From: Pseudoalteromonas phenolica
Lineage (GTDB): Bacteria > Pseudomonadota > Gammaproteobacteria > Enterobacterales > Alteromonadaceae
Assembly: GCF_005876835.1 (NCBI RefSeq)
Contig: NZ_PPSW01000027.1
Span: 62,001 to 126,000 of the forward strand
DNA: 64,000 nucleotides
Direction: 5' to 3'
Below are positions 19,167 to 26,741 of the stretch, in pieces. The stretch's first letter is position 1. Each line of letters starts with the position of its first letter. Both the position numbers and the translations under genes were made by a program. Below the pieces are notes generated by a model. It was given only the letters and a program-made list of their open reading frames with translations. It had not been told where the DNA came from and searched no databases.

Positions 19167-19828
19167 TAGTGTCGATACTCCAGCACTAAAGTTTGTAATT
19201 GTTCAAAATGCTGCGTGAGGTCTTGGTGCGTTGTTAATAAAATTGACCCGCCTTGCTCGAGATGCTCATTAAAACGAGATTGCAACATGGCAACGCCTTT
19301 TTTATCAAGGGCAGTAAAAGGCTCATCTAAAATCCACAGCTTAGCGCTGTTAAGCCAAAGTCTAACCAGTGCAACTCGGCGTTGCTGACCTGCTGACAAT
19401 GTTCTAACCGGCACATCTTCTAGGCCCACTAAGCCTAACTTGCCTAATAAGTCATACACCTGACTTTCATCGTTATAACCGTGAACACGCAACCAATGAC
19501 AGACATTTTCAAATGCGGTAAGTTGAGTGTTTACACCCGTTTTATGCCCAATGAATAGTAATTCAGCTGCAAATTCATCGTAATAATCATTGATTGAACG
19601 CTGCTCGAACAGTACCTCACCCTCTTCTGGTTGAGCAAAGCCTGACAAAATCCTCAATAAAGAGGTTTTTCCCGCACCATTTGGGCCTTCAATTTGCATA
19701 ATCTTGCCAGATCCGAGTGTAAAGCTAAGCGCTTCAAATAAACAGCGTTCTTGCTTGACGCAAGTGACAGATTTAACCTCTAGCAAATTAGTATTCTCGG
19801 TGCGTAAAATTGGGCGATAGTCTACCAT
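19166..19828 (-). CDS. ccmA: Haem ABC exporter ATP-binding protein CcmA
   Basis: CcmA is the ATPase of CcmABCD. The 220-residue product has Walker A GPNGAGKTS (48-56), the ABC signature LSAGQQRR (144-151), Walker B LWILDEP (164-170) and an H-loop TTHQDL. It is the first gene of the nine-gene ccm unit plus mlaA. Its start at 19828 lies 60 bases from the divergent FliK-like gene, and the short intergenic region holds the near-palindrome TACCATAATGGTA at the start codon. An N-terminal extension of about 10 residues compared with some homologues makes the exact start a little uncertain. Confidence 0.94.
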   Translation of the reverse strand: MVDYRPILRTENTNLLEVKSVTCVKQERCLFEALSFTLGSGKIMQIEGPNGAGKTSLLRILSGFAQPEEGEVLFEQRSINDYYDEFAAELLFIGHKTGVNTQLTAFENVCHWLRVHGYNDESQVYDLLGKLGLVGLEDVPVRTLSAGQQRRVALVRLWLNSAKLWILDEPFTALDKKGVAMLQSRFNEHLEQGGSILLTTHQDLTQHFEQLQTLVLEYRH

Positions 19829-19888
19829 AATGGTATGGTAATACGAACAGAGCTTTGCGACCGATTACTGAAAATTTGATTTAAAATA

Positions 19889-22606
19889 ATGAATGAATTG
19901 CCAATTATAAACCTGAACTCGGTCTCATCTGAGTCTATCTCAACTTTAAGCGAAGCAAATAGACGTGCTTTGCATAACTCGATTGAGCAATCGTTCTTAG
20001 CCAAAAACATTTCGATAAAATCTGATTCAATCAGTATGGACATCGAAATAAATGGACGCTGGCAAACTGTTCGCCTTGCAATAGAGCCTCAAAGTCAAAA
20101 ACTCGAATTACCAGAAGCAATTGTTAAGCTCGATGAAACGGGGTTAAAGTTAACATTACAAACCCCAAAACAAGGTGTGCATATCAAGGCTACTGACCAA
20201 TTACTTTCTCTGTTGAACTTTTTAAAAGGAGATTCAATTGGCCCGAATATCACGACACATGCTGAAATAAAAACCACACCCGCGAGTCTTCAACTACCTA
20301 AGCTTGATGTAAACCTAGCAATCAATCCAAGTCTTGCAAAAATACTCGCCACAGAGCCTAAATTAATTGCAAAATTAAACACCAATACTGCACAGGTATT
20401 ACTCACGATAAGTGATCGCTTTGGAGAACAACTACTCAAACAACCAATCGCCAAAAATAAAATTACACAGAGCCTAACAAATAGCTTTCCTTCTATGGTG
20501 CTTAATTTTTCAGAGAAAGCGCCAAAAATTCAACACCCAGTCACCAAAGCAGCTTTATCACTCAGAAATATAGAATTGCTTTCAGCAAACACCCAAGACA
20601 AAAGTTGGCGGGCTGCAACACCTACTTCCACCATGCATGGCCTTGAAATTAGCGAAAAGCCAAAACAATATGCTATTCAATTAAAGCATTCAGCTAAGTC
20701 AATGCTTACACAGGCTACAAAGTTGGAAAAACCCACAAACGAGGCGCCTCTAAAATCAGGATTAAATTATGACAAGCCCTTGCTGAATGTTTCATTTAAA
20801 GACGTAAAGCAAGCAGTGCGAACTGCATTACAAAATATTATTGCAGCGCCCTTTATGTTGATCGGTGATAAAAACAGTAAAAACACTGTTTCTTCAAATG
20901 TGGATATCGCGGCTGCTGTGAATAGATTACCAAGCTTGAACAAAACATCCACTTCTCAAGCACTCATTTACCCTGAAGCCAAAAACTTAAAATCAGAACC
21001 TATTGTGCAACTATTTTCTCAGATCAGACAAACAATAGCGTTTACACCTCAATTTACGATTACGACACCACTTAAAGTACCTGAGCACCTTTTAACAACC
21101 GCACTATTTTCTCAGGAAAATTTGAAAGCAACGCCTAAAGCGTCCATGACATCAAGCGTAAGTGAGCCAAAAGCCAAACAGGTGAAAACTGAAATAGACC
21201 CCAACAAAGCTCAAATGGCTACACAACAAAGGTTTATATCTAAAGAGACAATTCAAAGAACACCTTTAAGCAACGAAGTTAACTCTGAAAAAGGGCTAAC
21301 CTCCCCCTTTCTAGGAAATAAAAGCGCAAATATAAGTGAGCAATTACAAACACCAAAAGCTACTATTAACCAAATAAAAACTCGCTCTACGGAATCTACT
21401 TCATCAAGCCTACAAAGTGCACTCACGCAACTAAATAAGGCAGGAAAAGAGCAAATTGATGTTAAAAATGGTGCTGCTTCAGATACTCAAAGTTCAATGC
21501 AAAACAGTATGGGGCCGATAACACAACACAGTAAAATCGTTGCGAAAAATACTAATGCTATACAACAAAGTCTCAGTCCCCAATCTGAAATTATCAATGA
21601 TTCAAACCAAGTTAAACTTGCTGGCCAAAATATATTATCAATCATAAAAAATCATTATGTGCCTTCAGGTAACCTCGAGAAACTTTTGATTAAGCCATTT
21701 ATATCTGAGCAACAAATAGATAAAGCCGAAAAATTGGTGCCGGAAGTAAGCTCAGAGCAGATTAATAAACTTTCTCGCTTTAAGGATGAAAAGTCACCAG
21801 ACCTTACGCGTTTGGTGCATCAAGCATTTTCTAGAATGATAGATGATAAACAGCACTCTTCAGCGCAAATTGCCAATGAGCTTAACTTACCAAACCCAAT
21901 TGCTAGCGCAGCGACTCAAAGCAATATAAATACAAACCTACAAAGTAGTAGTTTACTGAATAACGTTGAAAAGTTGCTGCTCACATTTTTATCTGCGCCA
22001 AAAGTGATGCAAAATGAAAATAACGACAGTTCAACTCAAGCGAAATTCGATGCTCTATTAAAAACCCTACAACCTAATTTTAAAGCACAGAATATCGGCC
22101 AACTTCAGCAACAAATACCCAATTTAAACTCATCTTTAATGAGTGAACTTGTGCAACTCAATAATAGTTTGCAACAAAATATTGTTCAGTCAGTAAACAT
22201 CAACCAAAATCAAAACCAAAGTAGTGATACACAACTATTAGTCAGTTTGTTTTTACCAACAAAGCTCCCTGACAACTGCAAACAGACACATTTACAAATA
22301 GGCAATTATAAAAAACCAGCAAAAGGCAATTTACCTGATAAAACGGTTTGGTATATCCGTTTAAATTTCGACTTTGCTTCGGCTGGGAAACTTTCTGTGC
22401 AAGGTGAACTCATGGATAAATCACTGGAATGTCAAATAACAGGAAACTCCTCTCAGGTATGTGCAATAGCTGCGCCGCACATTGATACTTTGAGAAGGAA
22501 ATTAAGTGCGCATGGTCTTCAGGTGGGTGACATCGAGTTAACTGAAGACAGTGAAAAAGCTGATTTGTTTTTTACTCAGCATGCTATTGTCAATATTCAG
22601 GTTTAG
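19889..22606 (+). CDS. Second FliK-like protein with Flg_hook-type C-terminal domain
   Basis: This 905-residue protein is not the operon fliK, which lies at 40852-43389. The last roughly 110 residues (FLPTKLPDNCKQTHL, then WYIRLNFDFASAGKLSVQG, then LRRKLSAHGLQVGDIEL) resemble the hook-length-control C-terminal domain that contacts FlhB. The first 75 residues form a separate small conserved-looking region. The 600-residue middle is Ser, Thr, Gln, Asn and Lys rich, low in complexity and probably disordered, like a ruler. It is followed after 11 bases by a free-standing FlhB C-terminal domain, so the two are probably co-transcribed. A role as an auxiliary substrate-specificity switch is inference from domain content and pairing. 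Confidence 0.75.
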   Translation: MNELPIINLNSVSSESISTLSEANRRALHNSIEQSFLAKNISIKSDSISMDIEINGRWQTVRLAIEPQSQKLELPEAIVKLDETGLKLTLQTPKQGVHIKATDQLLSLLNFLKGDSIGPNITTHAEIKTTPASLQLPKLDVNLAINPSLAKILATEPKLIAKLNTNTAQVLLTISDRFGEQLLKQPIAKNKITQSLTNSFPSMVLNFSEKAPKIQHPVTKAALSLRNIELLSANTQDKSWRAATPTSTMHGLEISEKPKQYAIQLKHSAKSMLTQATKLEKPTNEAPLKSGLNYDKPLLNVSFKDVKQAVRTALQNIIAAPFMLIGDKNSKNTVSSNVDIAAAVNRLPSLNKTSTSQALIYPEAKNLKSEPIVQLFSQIRQTIAFTPQFTITTPLKVPEHLLTTALFSQENLKATPKASMTSSVSEPKAKQVKTEIDPNKAQMATQQRFISKETIQRTPLSNEVNSEKGLTSPFLGNKSANISEQLQTPKATINQIKTRSTESTSSSLQSALTQLNKAGKEQIDVKNGAASDTQSSMQNSMGPITQHSKIVAKNTNAIQQSLSPQSEIINDSNQVKLAGQNILSIIKNHYVPSGNLEKLLIKPFISEQQIDKAEKLVPEVSSEQINKLSRFKDEKSPDLTRLVHQAFSRMIDDKQHSSAQIANELNLPNPIASAATQSNINTNLQSSSLLNNVEKLLLTFLSAPKVMQNENNDSSTQAKFDALLKTLQPNFKAQNIGQLQQQIPNLNSSLMSELVQLNNSLQQNIVQSVNINQNQNQSSDTQLLVSLFLPTKLPDNCKQTHLQIGNYKKPAKGNLPDKTVWYIRLNFDFASAGKLSVQGELMDKSLECQITGNSSQVCAIAAPHIDTLRRKLSAHGLQVGDIELTEDSEKADLFFTQHAIVNIQV

Positions 22607-22617
22607 GGGAAGATAAA

Positions 22618-22914
22618 ATGGAACAAAAATCAGCCATTGGCTTACTGTATGAAGCTGGCAAATCACCTGAGGTTGTCTGTAAAGGGTTTGGTGACTTAGC
22701 TGATGAAATCATTACGCTAGCCAAAGAAAAAGGTATTATGATCCACGAAGATGCCGAACTGGCGTCGACATTAAATCAACTGGAGTTACATCAAGAGATC
22801 CCTAAGGAGCTCTATTATGTCATCGCCGAATTAATTGCTTTTTCTTATGTTTTAAGAGGAAAGTTTCCACCGGGCTGGGAGGGTTTTAATAAGAAGTTGA
22901 ATATAAAGGCTTGA
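22618..22914 (+). CDS. Free-standing FlhB C-terminal domain protein (FhlB/YlqH type)
   Basis: This 98-residue protein matches the cytoplasmic domain of FlhB/YscU just after the autocleavage site. IGLLYEAGKSPEVVCKG aligns with YSVALKYDTEKAGAPIVLAKG of the window's own FlhB, and IPKELYYVIAELIAFSYVLR with its last helix. There is no NPTH motif, so it corresponds to the already processed FlhB-CC fragment. In Salmonella, similar small proteins (FhlB) can partly replace that fragment. A good ribosome binding site (GGGGAAG) precedes the ATG. Partner: the FliK-like protein upstream, by co-location. Confidence 0.88.
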   Translation: MEQKSAIGLLYEAGKSPEVVCKGFGDLADEIITLAKEKGIMIHEDAELASTLNQLELHQEIPKELYYVIAELIAFSYVLRGKFPPGWEGFNKKLNIKA

Positions 22915-22920
22915 AAGAAA

Positions 22921-22947
22921 AAGCGCCGATGAAAGTACTCAGCGCTT
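22921..22947. terminator. Weak bidirectional terminator-like hairpin between convergent genes
   Basis: A 6-bp stem AAGCGC/GCGCTT, extendable with mismatches, lies in the 37-base gap between the convergent FlhB-domain and DUF2802 genes, with A-rich sequence on the left and TATATTTAAG on the right. Confidence 0.5.
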
Positions 22948-22951
22948 ATAT

Positions 22952-23383
22952 TTAAGATTGCTTTTGATGCAATGAAAGAAGTAACTCTGCTTCTGCTCGA
23001 GGTATTTCACACTCTCGCATTATCTCTTCGAGATCGGCACCTAGCTCAATCATTTTAACCGCTCGAGAATAAATTTTTGCATCCGGATCATCATACTTTT
23101 GTGCAGCTTGCTGCTGAGCTAAATCTTTAGCAAAATTTTCACAAGCCAATAAACGCTTGCCTATGCTCATTAAACCCGATCTTAACTCCGCTATTTCACT
23201 GCGTAGTATCTCAGTTTGAGCATTCGATTCTTCGAGCTGTTGTTTTAAAAACTTTTGATTTTTATGATTTTGTTCTAACTTTTTTTGCAGACCAAAAATA
23301 AACCCCAGACATATTAAAAAGAGGATGCCTGAGGTAATAGTGACTACAATAAAAGCAAGATTTTCTTGAACGACAGCTAGCAC
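22952..23383 (-). CDS. DUF2802 membrane protein of the polar flagellar/chemotaxis cluster
   Basis: This is a 143-residue protein with one N-terminal membrane helix (about 10-31), a coiled-coil stretch (about 35-75), and a conserved C-terminal DUF2802 block YSRAVKMIELGADLEEIMRE followed by a helix-turn-helix-looking segment. It is regularly found next to cheW in Vibrio, Shewanella and Pseudomonas polar flagellar clusters, but its function is not established. The apparent start is a GTG directly after the cheW stop, so it is probably translated by coupling. It is the last gene of the minus-strand block. Confidence 0.85.
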   Translation of the reverse strand: MLAVVQENLAFIVVTITSGILFLICLGFIFGLQKKLEQNHKNQKFLKQQLEESNAQTEILRSEIAELRSGLMSIGKRLLACENFAKDLAQQQAAQKYDDPDAKIYSRAVKMIELGADLEEIMRECEIPRAEAELLLSLHQKQS

Positions 23384-23881
23384 TTATATGTGACTCAATT
23401 CATCCCACTCATCATCGCTAAGTAACTTATTCAGATCAACAAGAATAAGTAGCTCACCCTCTCTATTTGATACACCTTGAATGAACTTAGCACTTTCTTC
23501 AGTACCAATGTTTGGTGCACTGTCAATTTCTGAGCTGCGTAAGTAAACAACTTCAGCAACACTATCAACAAGGATACCAATTACTTGCTTTTCAGCTTCG
23601 ATGATGACAATCCTAGAATTGTCTGTCACCTCTGCACTCATCAAACCAAAGCGTGCGCGAGTATCAATGACCGTAACAACATTACCACGCAGATTGATAA
23701 TACCAAGCACATAGCTTGGTGCTCCAGGTACTGGTGCAATTTCAGTATAACGCAGCACTTCCTGCACTTGCATTACATTAATACCATACGTTTCGTCTTC
23801 TAACTTATAAGTTACCCATTGAAGAACTTCATCATTACTGTCGGCATTATTGTCTGCAGAAAGTAGTCTATCTTGGCTCAT
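23384..23881 (-). CDS. cheW: Chemotaxis coupling protein CheW
   Basis: CheW bridges chemoreceptors and CheA in the polar array. The 165-residue product is a single CheW domain with the motifs WVTYKLEDETYGINVMQVQEVLR, cited here as two adjacent conserved strands, VLGIINLRGNVVTVIDTR, and a late IQGVSNREGELLILVDL. GGAG lies eight bases before the ATG. It follows parP by 24 bases, the order seen in Vibrio polar chemotaxis operons. Confidence 0.96.
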   Translation of the reverse strand: MSQDRLLSADNNADSNDEVLQWVTYKLEDETYGINVMQVQEVLRYTEIAPVPGAPSYVLGIINLRGNVVTVIDTRARFGLMSAEVTDNSRIVIIEAEKQVIGILVDSVAEVVYLRSSEIDSAPNIGTEESAKFIQGVSNREGELLILVDLNKLLSDDEWDELSHI

Positions 23882-23905
23882 GGTTATACTCCATAAAGTT
23901 CTGAG

Positions 23906-24682
23906 TTACTGCTCTTGGCTATCTAAGCCTTGCTCTAGTAAGCGGTTTAAATTCTCTACATCAATCAAAGCACACATTTTTTCTTTAATGACGCCAGCAA
24001 GCCAAGGTCGCTTGCCACCGTTTACACGCCATTTAATGTCTTCAGGCTTTAATGTAATGTTATTTATCAAGTTTTCAGCTAACAGCCCCCATGGACTATC
24101 ACCGAGTGTAATTAAATATTGATAATCCAGTTTCTCTTCAAGCTCTGGGGTATACTTCTCTGGCATAACCCATCTAGCAGTATCAACAACATTTAGCTTT
24201 TCTTCACGGTTAAGCATGACACCTTTAAACCACTTGGGTTTGCCGAAAAGTTGTGTCACTTCTCCTAGTTGGTGAATACCACCTAAAGACTTTAAAGGAA
24301 CAGCAAGGGTTAGCCCTGCGACTTCAAAAAATAGGGCTTGAAACTCACTTTCACCATACTCTTCTTGAACACTTGTTAAACTTGGTTCAACAACAGCTTC
24401 TTCTTTGATAATAGTATTATTTTTTGTTAACTCAAGATCTTTCGACTCACCCTCTGATATTTCGACAACCTCAAGGCTTCTTAATTCCGGTGTGGACTGA
24501 GTCTCAACGATATCAGGTACAACTTTATTGACTGGTTGGCTTAACTCTGTCTCAGTAATCTCAGGTACACCTTCGAGTAATTTAGCTACAGGCGCAAGGG
24601 CAGTATCTTGAGGTTCTTCTTGCAATAAAGCACCAAGATACTGTTTCATTACTTTTTCATTAGCAAACAGATGTTTACTCAT
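23906..24682 (-). CDS. parP: ParP-like polar chemotaxis array protein with CheW-like AIF domain
   Basis: This 258-residue protein has an acidic, variable N-terminal half (to about 115) that begins with a short conserved stretch (MSKHLFANEKVMKQYLGALL), then a C-terminal CheW-like domain (about 120-250; EFQALFFEVAGLTLAVPL, then LINNITLKPEDIKWR). This matches ParP of Vibrio, whose AIF domain binds CheA and receptors and whose N-terminal part binds the ATPase ParC to tether arrays to the pole. The gene lies between parC and cheW, as in Vibrio. Role by homology and context. Confidence 0.85.
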   Translation of the reverse strand: MSKHLFANEKVMKQYLGALLQEEPQDTALAPVAKLLEGVPEITETELSQPVNKVVPDIVETQSTPELRSLEVVEISEGESKDLELTKNNTIIKEEAVVEPSLTSVQEEYGESEFQALFFEVAGLTLAVPLKSLGGIHQLGEVTQLFGKPKWFKGVMLNREEKLNVVDTARWVMPEKYTPELEEKLDYQYLITLGDSPWGLLAENLINNITLKPEDIKWRVNGGKRPWLAGVIKEKMCALIDVENLNRLLEQGLDSQEQ

Positions 24683-24689
24683 ATACCCT

Positions 24690-25460
24690 CTAACTACTCT
24701 TAATCAAATACTCTAGCAGTGCTTTATACGCAAAGACACCTCTAGATTTTGGACAAAACTCTACTGGCGCTTGCTGTGCCAAACTGGCATCTCTAAATTT
24801 TGTGTCAACCGGAATAACACCGGGCCAGACGGACCCTTCGTAATTGGCAAGCAATGTTTTGTATGCCTCTAACGATGCTTTAGTTCGCTTATCATACATG
24901 GTTGGCACGATGGTGTAATTATATTGTTTTGCTTGAGAGCTTTGCATTAATTCCATAGTACGCATCATACGGTCTAAACCTTTAAGCGCTAGGAACTCAG
25001 TTTGCACTGGGATCAGCACACGTTCACTGGCTGCGAGTGCATTTACCATTAACACGCCTAATACAGGTGGACAATCAAGAATCGCATAGTCGTAATGTTC
25101 GCTTATTTTCGCCAGTGTTTTTTTCAGGATTAAGCCCATACCATTGCGATTACCCATACTTCTATCTAGCGTCGCAATCGCCATAGTTGCTGGCAATATA
25201 TCAAGGTTCTCAATGGTTGAGGGACATAAAGCTTGGAGGATTTCCTCACTCTCCATTGATGTTCCCCGAGCAAATATGTCATAAACACTGACTTCTAACT
25301 CTTCAGAGTCAATACCAAAGTAATACGTTAAAGATGCGTGAGGATCAGTATCTATCAATAACACTCTCTTGCCTTGCTTGGCAAGAATACCACCAAGACT
25401 CACAGTAGACGTTGTTTTACCAACGCCTCCCTTTTGATTTGCTACAGTCCAGATCTTCAC
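24690..25460 (-). CDS. parC: ParA-family ATPase ParC for polar placement of chemotaxis arrays
   Basis: This 256-residue ParA/MinD-type ATPase has a deviant Walker A NQKGGVGKTTS (8-18), switch I DTDPHASLTYYFG and Walker B AILDCPPVLG. In Vibrio the homologue ParC recruits chemotaxis arrays to the cell pole and ensures inheritance. It is not a chromosome partition gene: no parB or parS is adjacent and the neighbours are parP, cheW and cheB. The start is a GTG with AGGAAG upstream. The product is distinct from topoisomerase IV ParC, which shares the symbol. Confidence 0.88.
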   Translation of the reverse strand: MKIWTVANQKGGVGKTTSTVSLGGILAKQGKRVLLIDTDPHASLTYYFGIDSEELEVSVYDIFARGTSMESEEILQALCPSTIENLDILPATMAIATLDRSMGNRNGMGLILKKTLAKISEHYDYAILDCPPVLGVLMVNALAASERVLIPVQTEFLALKGLDRMMRTMELMQSSQAKQYNYTIVPTMYDKRTKASLEAYKTLLANYEGSVWPGVIPVDTKFRDASLAQQAPVEFCPKSRGVFAYKALLEYLIKSS

Positions 25461-25494
25461 GAAACAATTACTTCCTAGTGCTTGAACAAATAGA

Positions 25495-26673
25495 TTAGCA
25501 ACCTATTTCTTTGTTTATTCTTGTTGCGACGTCAGGTAAAGCCAAGCTTTCAGAGGATAGCCCTGCATTTGTAACAGCTTGAGGCATTCCGTAAACCACG
25601 CAAGTCTGCTCATCCTGAGCCCAGATTGTTGCACCTGACTGTTTGAGTAGCCGTGCGCCGTCTCGACCATCAGCACCCATTCCAGTTAAAACTATCGCGA
25701 GGACATCAGCTTGATAAGCTTTTGCTGCACTTGCAAAGGTGACATCAACACATGGTTTGTACGTTACCCGTGGGCTGTCATCTTCAAAGACACGTAGTGT
25801 TTTCATTGCACCTTTAGACTCAACCAACATTTGCTTTCCACCCGGCGCTAAATATGCCACACCCGGTTGTAATTTATCACCATGCTCTGCTTCTTTGACT
25901 TTAATCTTACACAAGCTATTTAACCTAGTTGCAAAAGCAGGTGTAAAAGCGGCAGGCATATGTTGAATCAACAATATCGGGTGAGGAAAGTTAGCAGGTA
26001 GCTGCGTCAGAATGGTTTGCAGTGCAACTGGCCCACCTGTTGAAGTCCCTATTGCCAATATTTTGTATTGCTTTCCAGAAGCTTTGAACTGTTTAGCTGT
26101 CGTTGCTGAGTTTGATGCTGGCTGAACAGCTGCTCTTTGAAAGCTTCTATCTGGTTGGGCAACATTCGATGTTCGTGTTGACGTCGAAGGTCTTGGTGAA
26201 ATAGAAACTTGAGGTGTTGGCGCCTTTGTAACCGATGGCCTTGAATAACTGCTCACAGAACGCGGCAACCTTCTGCGTCCAATTTCTTTTACTTTGTTTT
26301 GTAGTGACTTAATTGCTTCTTCGCTATTACGGGCTATATCTTCAAACTTTTTAGGCAAAAAGTCTAATGCACCTGCATCAAGCGCATCTAGTGTAGCACT
26401 TGCCCCTTCACGAGTTAATGATGAAAACATTAAAATTGGAGTAGGGTTAGCCTGCATTATTTTTTTAACGGCGCTAATTCCGTCTAAAATAGGCATTTCT
26501 ACATCCATAGTAATAACATCTGGACGTAATGATGCCGCCTTTTCAACAGCTTCTTGTCCATTAACAGCAAAGTCAATTACCTTAATATCACTATCTTGCT
26601 CTAAAATTTCGCTGACTCGACGCCTAAAAAAGCTTGAATCATCTACAACTAAAACTTTTACTGCCATTGGCAT
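25495..26673 (-). CDS. cheB: Chemotaxis response regulator protein-glutamate methylesterase
   Basis: CheB removes methyl groups from and deamidates chemoreceptors for adaptation. The 392-residue product has a receiver domain (1-125; DD at 11-12, phospho-acceptor Asp57 in ITMDVEMP), a Ser/Pro-rich linker (about 135-200), and a methylesterase domain with catalytic Ser211 in IGTSTGGP, a histidine in IQHMPAAF and the aspartate in [10 protein letters not shown]. The linker is longer than in E. coli. A terminator-like hairpin separates it from cheA upstream. Two ATGs six bases apart could both serve as start. Confidence 0.96.
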   Translation of the reverse strand: MPMAVKVLVVDDSSFFRRRVSEILEQDSDIKVIDFAVNGQEAVEKAASLRPDVITMDVEMPILDGISAVKKIMQANPTPILMFSSLTREGASATLDALDAGALDFLPKKFEDIARNSEEAIKSLQNKVKEIGRRRLPRSVSSYSRPSVTKAPTPQVSISPRPSTSTRTSNVAQPDRSFQRAAVQPASNSATTAKQFKASGKQYKILAIGTSTGGPVALQTILTQLPANFPHPILLIQHMPAAFTPAFATRLNSLCKIKVKEAEHGDKLQPGVAYLAPGGKQMLVESKGAMKTLRVFEDDSPRVTYKPCVDVTFASAAKAYQADVLAIVLTGMGADGRDGARLLKQSGATIWAQDEQTCVVYGMPQAVTNAGLSSESLALPDVATRINKEIGC

Positions 26674-26696
26674 ACTCTATGAATTCTTAAGAACGA

Positions 26697-26720
26697 AAAG
26701 TGGTGCATTCGCACCACTTT
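26697..26720 (-). terminator. Terminator-like hairpin between cheA and cheB
   Basis: A perfect 10-bp stem AAAGTGGTGC/GCACCACTTT with a 4-base loop lies 22 bases after the cheA stop and ends in TTTTC on the minus strand. It may terminate or attenuate transcription before cheB-parC-parP-cheW. Confidence 0.75.
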
Positions 26721-26741
26721 ACACTGTTTTGCTATTTAAGG

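Noticed and set aside
19860-19867. CCGATTA as sigma-28 -10 for the FliK-like gene
   Set aside because: The matching -35 position has only about two of eight consensus bases, so support is too weak.
24690-25460. Plasmid or chromosome partition ParA
   Set aside because: No parB or parS nearby; flanked by parP, cheW and cheB as in polar chemotaxis operons, so assigned to array placement.
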